Positions 58,853 through 64,000 of a stretch of DNA of 64,000 nt are shown here, one piece after another. Made by a program: the position numbers and the translations under genes. A model generated the notes under the pieces. The model was not told the DNA's origin. It worked only from the letters and a program-made list of their open reading frames with translations, and searched no databases. The stretch spans positions 1-64,000 of the forward strand of contig JASJBI010000003.1 of the NCBI GenBank assembly GCA_030066595.1, in the 5' to 3' direction. The first letter of the stretch is position 1; each line of letters begins with the position of its first letter. Source of the DNA: Alphaproteobacteria bacterium (GTDB taxonomy: Bacteria > Pseudomonadota > Alphaproteobacteria > JAJFFI01).

Positions 58853-60700
58853 ATGTCGAAACCGCCCTTCAACGATCTCAACTTCGCGCCCGCGGATGTG
58901 CGGGTCGAGCCGCTCGCGGGCGGCGGCATGCTGTTGCGGTCACCCTACGCGCTTGGCGCCTACGCCCGCTGCCTCGGAGATCTCCTGGAGCAATGGGCAG
59001 ACCGGACGCCGGACCGCGTCTTCCTGGCCGAGCGCGCGGCGGACGGCGGCTGGCGCAAGCTGAGCTATGCCGAAGTGCGCAGGTCCGCCCGCGCGATCGC
59101 CCAGGCGATCCTGGACCGGGACCTCGCGCCCGACCGGCCGGTGACCATCCTGTCCGACAACTCCGTCGACAGCGCGCTGCTGCAGCTGGGCGCCATGTAT
59201 GCCGGCGTCCCGGCGGCGCCGGTCTCGCCGGCCTACTCGCTGATGTCGCAGGACTTCGGCAAGCTCAAGCTGATCATCGAGCTGCTGACGCCGGGCCTGG
59301 TCTTCACCGAGGACGGCGCCCGGTTTGCTCCGGCGCTCAAGGCCGTGGACTTCGGCGCGGCGGAGATCGTGGTCGGCGCCAACCCGCCCGACGGTATCCC
59401 GACCACGGCTCTTGCCAGCCTGACCGGGGCCGAGCGCACGGCTGCCGTCGACGAGGCCTTCGCGGCGGTCGGGCCGGACACGGTCGCCAAAATCCTCTTT
59501 ACCTCGGGCTCGACCGGTTATCCCAAGGGTGTGCTGAACACGCACCGCATGCTGTGCTCGAACCAGCAGGCGATCGCCCAGCTTTGGCCGTTCCTGGAAG
59601 AGACGCCGCCGGTGATCGTCGACTGGCTGCCCTGGAGCCACACCTTCGGTGCCAACCACAACTTCAACATGATGCTGCGGAACGGCGGCACCCTCTATAT
59701 CGACCGGGGCAAGCCGGCGCCCGGACTGATCGAGACCACGATCGTGACCCTCAAGGAGGTGTCGCCGACGCTCTATTTCAACGTGCCGCGGGGCTTCGAC
59801 ATGCTGTTGCCCCATCTGGAGAGCGACGCGGCGCTGCGCGACAACTTCTTCAAGGACCTGCAGCTCATATTCTATGCCGGCGCGGCCCTGCCGCAGAACC
59901 TGTGGGAGCGGCTCGAGGCGGTCGCCATCCAGGCGCGCGGCGAGCGCGTGCGCATGGTCTCCGCCTGGGGCTCGACGGAGACGTCGCCACTCGCGACCTC
60001 GGTGCATTTCGGAATCGAGAAGGCGGGGGTGATCGGGCTGCCGGCGCCGGGGACCGAGATCAAGATGGCGCCGAACGGCGACAAGCTGGAGCTCCGGGTT
60101 AAGGGCCCCAACGTCACGCCCGGCTACTTGAAGCGCGACGACCTGACCGCCGAGGCCTTCGACGAAGACGGCTTCTACAAGATCGGCGACGCCGGCAAGC
60201 TCGACGACCCGGAGGATCCGGCCAAGGGGATCGTGTTCGACGGCCGCGTGGCCGAGGACTTCAAGCTCATGTCCGGCACCTGGGTGCATGTCGGCAGCGT
60301 GCGCGTCGCCGCCATCGCCGCGGCCGCGCCGGTCATCCAGGACGCCGTGGTCACCGGGCACGACCGGGAGGACATCGGCCTCCTGGTTTTTCCGAACCCC
60401 GCGGGCTGTCTCTCGCTTTGTTCCGATGCGGACAAGGACACGCCGCTGGCCGAACTGGTGGGCCGGCCGGAGGTACGCGACGCGCTGCGCCGCGGGCTCG
60501 CCGACCACAACACCGCCAATCCGGGCAACTCGACGCAGATCGCGCGGGTGGTCCTGATGGCCGAGCCGCCCAATATCGACGCCAACGAGATCACCGACAA
60601 GGGCTACATCAACCAGCGCGCGGTGCTCGACCGGCGCGCGGCGTTGGTGGAAAGGCTCTATGCTGGTGGCACGCAAGAGGATGTGATCGAGGTTAGCTGA
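58853..60700 (+). CDS. fcs: Feruloyl-CoA synthetase
   Basis: 615 residues of the ANL superfamily, predicted to activate ferulate and related hydroxycinnamates to CoA thioesters. Family length (about 600-620), LFTSGSTGYPKGVLNTHRML near residue 220, DWLPWSHTFGANHNFNMMLR, SAWGSTETSPLAT and the C-terminal NEITDKGYINQRAVL with the catalytic lysine are characteristic. ATG 58853 follows GGGGAGG. No enoyl-CoA hydratase/aldolase (ech) or vanillin dehydrogenase is in the window. The downstream thiolase points to a beta-oxidation-like route. Confidence 0.85.
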   Translation: MSKPPFNDLNFAPADVRVEPLAGGGMLLRSPYALGAYARCLGDLLEQWADRTPDRVFLAERAADGGWRKLSYAEVRRSARAIAQAILDRDLAPDRPVTILSDNSVDSALLQLGAMYAGVPAAPVSPAYSLMSQDFGKLKLIIELLTPGLVFTEDGARFAPALKAVDFGAAEIVVGANPPDGIPTTALASLTGAERTAAVDEAFAAVGPDTVAKILFTSGSTGYPKGVLNTHRMLCSNQQAIAQLWPFLEETPPVIVDWLPWSHTFGANHNFNMMLRNGGTLYIDRGKPAPGLIETTIVTLKEVSPTLYFNVPRGFDMLLPHLESDAALRDNFFKDLQLIFYAGAALPQNLWERLEAVAIQARGERVRMVSAWGSTETSPLATSVHFGIEKAGVIGLPAPGTEIKMAPNGDKLELRVKGPNVTPGYLKRDDLTAEAFDEDGFYKIGDAGKLDDPEDPAKGIVFDGRVAEDFKLMSGTWVHVGSVRVAAIAAAAPVIQDAVVTGHDREDIGLLVFPNPAGCLSLCSDADKDTPLAELVGRPEVRDALRRGLADHNTANPGNSTQIARVVLMAEPPNIDANEITDKGYINQRAVLDRRAALVERLYAGGTQEDVIEVS

Positions 60701-60713
60701 CGAGGACGCAGAG

Positions 60714-61955
60714 ATGACCGAAGAGACCCTGCCCGGCTCGGGCACGACCTATGACGACGTCTACCTGTTGGACGGCGTGCGCACCGGCTTTGGCGAGGTG
60801 AACGGCACGCTCCGCGACATCTCGGCCACCGATCTGGGTATCGCCGTGGCCCGCGACGTGCTGGACCGCGCCGAAACGCCGGCCGAACAGGTGGACATGG
60901 TGATCGCCACCAACCTCTCGCCCAGCGATTTCGACTCCTACTATCTGCCGCGGCATATCGGCCTCTATGCCGGCGTGCGCACGGAAGTGCCCTGTATTCT
61001 GGTGCACCGGCTGTGCGGCTCGGGCTTCGAGACGCTGGCCCAGGCGGCGGACTACATCAAGCTGGGCAAGGCGGAGACTGCGCTCTGCGTCGGCACCGAA
61101 TCCATGTCGCGGAACCCCGTCGCCGCCTTCACCCACCGCGCCGGCTTCGGCCTCGGCCAGGTGGACTTCCGCGATTTCCTGTGGGAGGCCCTGCACGATA
61201 CCTGCCCGGACATCGCCATGGGCAACACGGCCGAGAATCTGGCGATGAAGTATCAGATCACCCGGGACGAGGTGGACGACTACGCCTACCGCAGCTTCGG
61301 CGCCGCGCTGGGCGCGACCGAGGACGGCTTCCTCGCCGGCGAGATCACGCCGCTCGAGAGCGAGACCTTCGAGCGCGAGGGCTACAAGCCGCGCAAGTTG
61401 AAACTTCCGCGGAAGGTGGAGCGCTTCGCCGAGGACGAGCACGTCCGGCCGACTTCCCGCGAGACGCTGGCCAAGCTTCGCCCCGTGTTCGGCGGTGTGC
61501 AGACCGCAGGCAACAGCTCGGGCATCGTCGACGGCGCGGCCGCGGCGGTCGTGACCAAGGGCACCAACGGGCACGCGCCGCTCGCCCGCATCGTCGCCAC
61601 GGCGTCCGTGGGCGTGCCGCCCGAGATCATGGGCATCGGCCCGGCGCCGGCGATCCGCAAGGTCCTGGACCTTGCCGGGCTCCGGCTCGACGACGTCGAC
61701 CGCTTCGACATCAACGAGGCCTTCGGCGCCCAGTATCTCGCCGTGGAGAAGGAGCTGGGCCTCGACCGGGACAAGGCCAACGTCAATGGCGGCGCCATCG
61801 CCATCGGCCATCCGCTCGCAGCGACAGGGCTGCGCTGCACCATGACCGTGGCACGGGAGCTGAAGCGCCGCGGCCTCAAATACGGCATCGGCTCGGCCTG
61901 CTGCGGCGGCGGCCAAGGGGTCGCGGTCCTGGTGGAGAACCCCGAGGCGGCCTGA
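60714..61955 (+). CDS. Thiolase-family acetyl-CoA acyltransferase
   Basis: 413 residues. Nucleophile Cys in VHRLCGSGFETLAQ near residue 103, the acidic NEAFGAQYLAVEKELG, and GHPLAATGLR and GSACCGGGQGVAVL near the end are all typical of degradative or biosynthetic thiolases. It follows fcs by 13 bp, as a beta-ketothiolase (aat) does in some ferulate loci, so it probably cleaves a beta-ketoacyl aromatic CoA. A general acetoacetyl-CoA thiolase is also possible. Confidence 0.9.
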   Translation: MTEETLPGSGTTYDDVYLLDGVRTGFGEVNGTLRDISATDLGIAVARDVLDRAETPAEQVDMVIATNLSPSDFDSYYLPRHIGLYAGVRTEVPCILVHRLCGSGFETLAQAADYIKLGKAETALCVGTESMSRNPVAAFTHRAGFGLGQVDFRDFLWEALHDTCPDIAMGNTAENLAMKYQITRDEVDDYAYRSFGAALGATEDGFLAGEITPLESETFEREGYKPRKLKLPRKVERFAEDEHVRPTSRETLAKLRPVFGGVQTAGNSSGIVDGAAAAVVTKGTNGHAPLARIVATASVGVPPEIMGIGPAPAIRKVLDLAGLRLDDVDRFDINEAFGAQYLAVEKELGLDRDKANVNGGAIAIGHPLAATGLRCTMTVARELKRRGLKYGIGSACCGGGQGVAVLVENPEAA

Positions 61956-62071
61956 CCGGCGTCCGTAGGTCCGCATGCGAAGACCGTTTTTGACTGGGAT
62001 CAATGTTGGCATATGCCGCAGATCCTAGCGTATAAGCGGTGTCGTCCGTGTCCGCGGGGGAGGGTCGGGGC

Positions 62072-62716
62072 GTGACCGATGCGATCGGGATCATACAGCG
62101 CGAGCATACGGCGCTGGTCGGCGTGGTCGATTGCCTGAACCATGCGGTGCAGGACATCGGCAAGGAGGCGACCCCGGAGCAGGATGCCCTGATCGACGCC
62201 ATCCTCGACTACATCGAGAGCTTCCCGGACCGGTTCCACCATCCGAAAGAAGACGAGTATCTGTTCAAGGCGCTCTACAACCGCGCGCCCGAGGCGCGCG
62301 CGACGCTGGACGTGCTGATGGCGGAGCATGTGACGGGGGCCGAGCGAATCGCCGAGGTGCGCCGCACCCGCGAGGCGTTTCGCACGGATGCGGCCGGGCG
62401 GGACGCCTTCGTCGCGGCCGTGCGCGCCTATGTCGACTTCCAGTACGAGCATATGGCGCGCGAGGAGACCGAGATCCTGCCGCTCGCTCGCGAGGCGCTG
62501 ACGCCCGGCGACTGGGCGCGGATCAACGCGGCCTTTTCGGACCACGACGACCCGCTGTTCGGGGATCGGCCCGCGGAGCGGTTCCGGGACCTTCACCGCC
62601 GCATCACCAGTCTCGCGCCGCCGCCTATCGGCCTCGGCGGTGGGCAATCATCGATCGGCGATCGACCGGGGCTCAAGGAGCGCCTGATCGCGCTGCTGGG
62701 CGGCGCGCGCGGCTGA
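62072..62716 (+). CDS. Hemerythrin-domain protein
   Basis: 214 residues from GTG 62072, preferred to the GTG at 62039 because GGGGGAGGG lies 7 nt upstream. Four-helix bundle with di-iron ligands visible: IIQREHTALV, RFHHPKEDEYLF, MAEHVTGAERI and YEHMAREETEILPL. A C-terminal tail (residues 180-214) is Pro/Gly-rich. Such proteins bind or sense O2 or NO. It is 26 bp upstream of a related gene. Confidence 0.88.
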   Translation: MTDAIGIIQREHTALVGVVDCLNHAVQDIGKEATPEQDALIDAILDYIESFPDRFHHPKEDEYLFKALYNRAPEARATLDVLMAEHVTGAERIAEVRRTREAFRTDAAGRDAFVAAVRAYVDFQYEHMAREETEILPLAREALTPGDWARINAAFSDHDDPLFGDRPAERFRDLHRRITSLAPPPIGLGGGQSSIGDRPGLKERLIALLGGARG

Positions 62717-62742
62717 CGGGGGCGAGGGAAGGGCAGGACACC

Positions 62743-63336
62743 ATGGCGCAGGCGATCGACATCATCCGCCGGGAACACAGCGGCTTGGCCACCGTGCTCA
62801 GCTGCCTGGAACGGACGGCCCATGCCGTGGCCGAGCCGGAAGCCACGCCGGACTTCGAGCTGTTGCTGTCGATCCTGGTCTATATCCAGAACTTCGCCGA
62901 CCGGTTTCACCATCCCAAGGAGGACGAGTACCTGTTCCGCGCCTTGCGCCGCCGCCGGCCCGAGTCGGGCGCCACCTTGGATGCGCTGGCGGCTGAGCAT
63001 AAAGAGGGCGAGCGGCTGCTCGCCGATCTCCGCGACCGGCTCGACGCACTGCGCAGCGACGTGGAGGGACAACGCGATCGCTTCGCGGAGGCGGCGCTAC
63101 AGTACGTTGCCTTCGAACGCAAGCACATGGCGACGGAAGAGCGCGAAGTCATTCCGGCGGCCAAGGAAGCCCTGCAGGCGGAGGATTGGCGGGGCATCAA
63201 CGCAGCCTTCGCGGCCAACGAGGACCCCCTGTTCGGCGCCAGGCCGCGGGCGGAGTTCGAACGCCTGCTCGAGCGCATCAACGCGCTGTCCTCGGGCCCT
63301 GGCCGCAGGGCCCGCTTCCCACAGGAGCCGCTGTAG
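62743..63336 (+). CDS. Hemerythrin-domain protein, tandem paralogue
   Basis: 197 residues, collinear with the preceding protein and with the same di-iron pattern (IIRREHSGLA, RFHHPKEDEYLF, AAEHKEGERL, FERKHMATEEREVIPA). It lacks the Pro/Gly-rich tail. Probably from a local duplication and co-transcribed with its neighbour. O2, NO or redox buffering or sensing is the usual role. Confidence 0.88.
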   Translation: MAQAIDIIRREHSGLATVLSCLERTAHAVAEPEATPDFELLLSILVYIQNFADRFHHPKEDEYLFRALRRRRPESGATLDALAAEHKEGERLLADLRDRLDALRSDVEGQRDRFAEAALQYVAFERKHMATEEREVIPAAKEALQAEDWRGINAAFAANEDPLFGARPRAEFERLLERINALSSGPGRRARFPQEPL

Positions 63337-63504
63337 CGCAAGCGACGAGCCCGGTGGTGCCTCGGGCCGCGCCGATCGATCTGCTTGGTAATTATCGTGA
63401 CTATCTCGAGCTGCTGCTCGGAACCGGACGCGCCGGCGTCAACCGAGCCGGATCGGCCCAATAGCGGACCGTCCAGGTGCGCCGAGCGCTGCTCGTGCTG
63501 CCGC

Positions 63505-64000
63505 TCATTGCTGACCCAACACCAGGGCGACCGTCTGTTTGCGCCCCTCGCGCATGAAGCCAACCGACACCTGCTCACCCGGGTCGCGCAAGCCGATCTT
63601 GTTGCGCAAGTCGGCCGCGCTCCGGACCCGCGCGCCATCGACCGCGATGATAACGTCCTCGGCGCGCAGGCCGGCCCTGCTCGCCGGGGAGTCGGGCAGG
63701 ATGCTGGCGACGACGGCGCCCCAGCTGCTCTCCAGCCCCTGGGCCTTGGCCTCCTCCGGCGTGAGGTCGCGGACCTTCACCCCCAGACGGCCACGGCGGA
63801 CCTCGCCATAGCGGACGAGTTGTTGCATGACGTTGCGCGCCATGTTGACCGGTACGGCAAAACCGATGCCGATATTGCCGCCGGCCGGCCCGACGATCGC
63901 CGTGTTGATCCCCACCAGCCGGCCGCGCAGATCGACCAGCGCGCCGCCGGAGTTGCCCGGATTGATCGGCGCATCGGTCTGGATGAAGTTCTCGTAGCCG
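63505..64000 (-). CDS. HtrA/DegP-family serine protease, 3' end only
   Basis: The coding strand runs off the end of the window, so the N-terminus, His and Asp of the triad are not visible. The part present starts with [19 protein letters not shown], including the catalytic serine, then a PDZ domain ([20 protein letters not shown], with [20 protein letters not shown]) and ends [17 protein letters not shown]. Periplasmic quality-control protease. Confidence 0.92.
   Translation of the reverse strand, partial: GYENFIQTDAPINPGNSGGALVDLRGRLVGINTAIVGPAGGNIGIGFAVPVNMARNVMQQLVRYGEVRRGRLGVKVRDLTPEEAKAQGLESSWGAVVASILPDSPASRAGLRAEDVIIAVDGARVRSAADLRNKIGLRDPGEQVSVGFMREGRKQTVALVLGQQ

Overview
The window is a high-GC chromosomal segment that looks alphaproteobacterial. 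The gene complement supports this: a Gcl/Hyi/GlxR glyoxylate module with an IclR regulator, a ligase/exonuclease/Lhr-helicase/PdeM repair set, Liv-type ABC genes, SPINDLY-type O-GlcNAc transferases and an AsmA-like protein. I saw no tRNA, rRNA, CRISPR array or intact insertion sequence. I could not run any search, so family names rest on motifs, architecture, length and gene order.

Layout. 0.3-8.1 kb: an acyl-CoA synthetase, an IclR regulator and the glyoxylate/glycolate genes gcl, hyi, glxR and glcF. 8.1-19.9 kb: the most unusual region. It holds six exported proteins of low complexity or unknown function, a periplasmic C39-type cysteine peptidase, an outer-membrane barrel with an N-terminal coiled coil, and a sigma-54 activator. 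19.9-30.4 kb: a cytidylyltransferase, an SDR and three C-methyltransferase-like genes, preceded by a 1589-residue protein with two complete TPR-plus-O-GlcNAc-transferase units. 30.5-43.4 kb: an AsmA-like protein, the ligase-associated repair cluster, a Kef-type antiporter, a phosphoesterase and a membrane protein. 43.4-45.7 kb: two gene remnants around gloB. 45.7-50.1 kb: an ABC ATPase/permease/adaptor efflux set. 50.3-54.0 kb: a PHP-UvrD fusion and a small conserved protein. 54.2-62.0 kb: a Liv transporter operon leading into feruloyl-CoA synthetase and a thiolase. 62-64 kb: two tandem hemerythrin proteins and the 3' end of an HtrA/DegP protease gene.

The candidate new system is at about 8.1-19.6 kb. 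Its order (two Asn/Gly-rich exported paralogues, a small exported protein, a C39 peptidase, a lipoprotein, and a coiled-coil barrel nearby) resembles fapB-C-D-E-F, the functional-amyloid operon of Pseudomonas. The subunits themselves do not look like FapB/FapC. Three well-formed sigma-54 promoters, each with a TGT-N11-ACA element 76-131 bp upstream, precede three of its transcription units, and a GAFTGA-type activator is encoded at the locus. Four of the exported proteins share a QTxTF module. Three share a double-glycine-like E/D-L-x3-R-G motif that the C39 peptidase could recognise. I infer a sigma-54-controlled, Fap-like fibre export and assembly locus of a divergent type.
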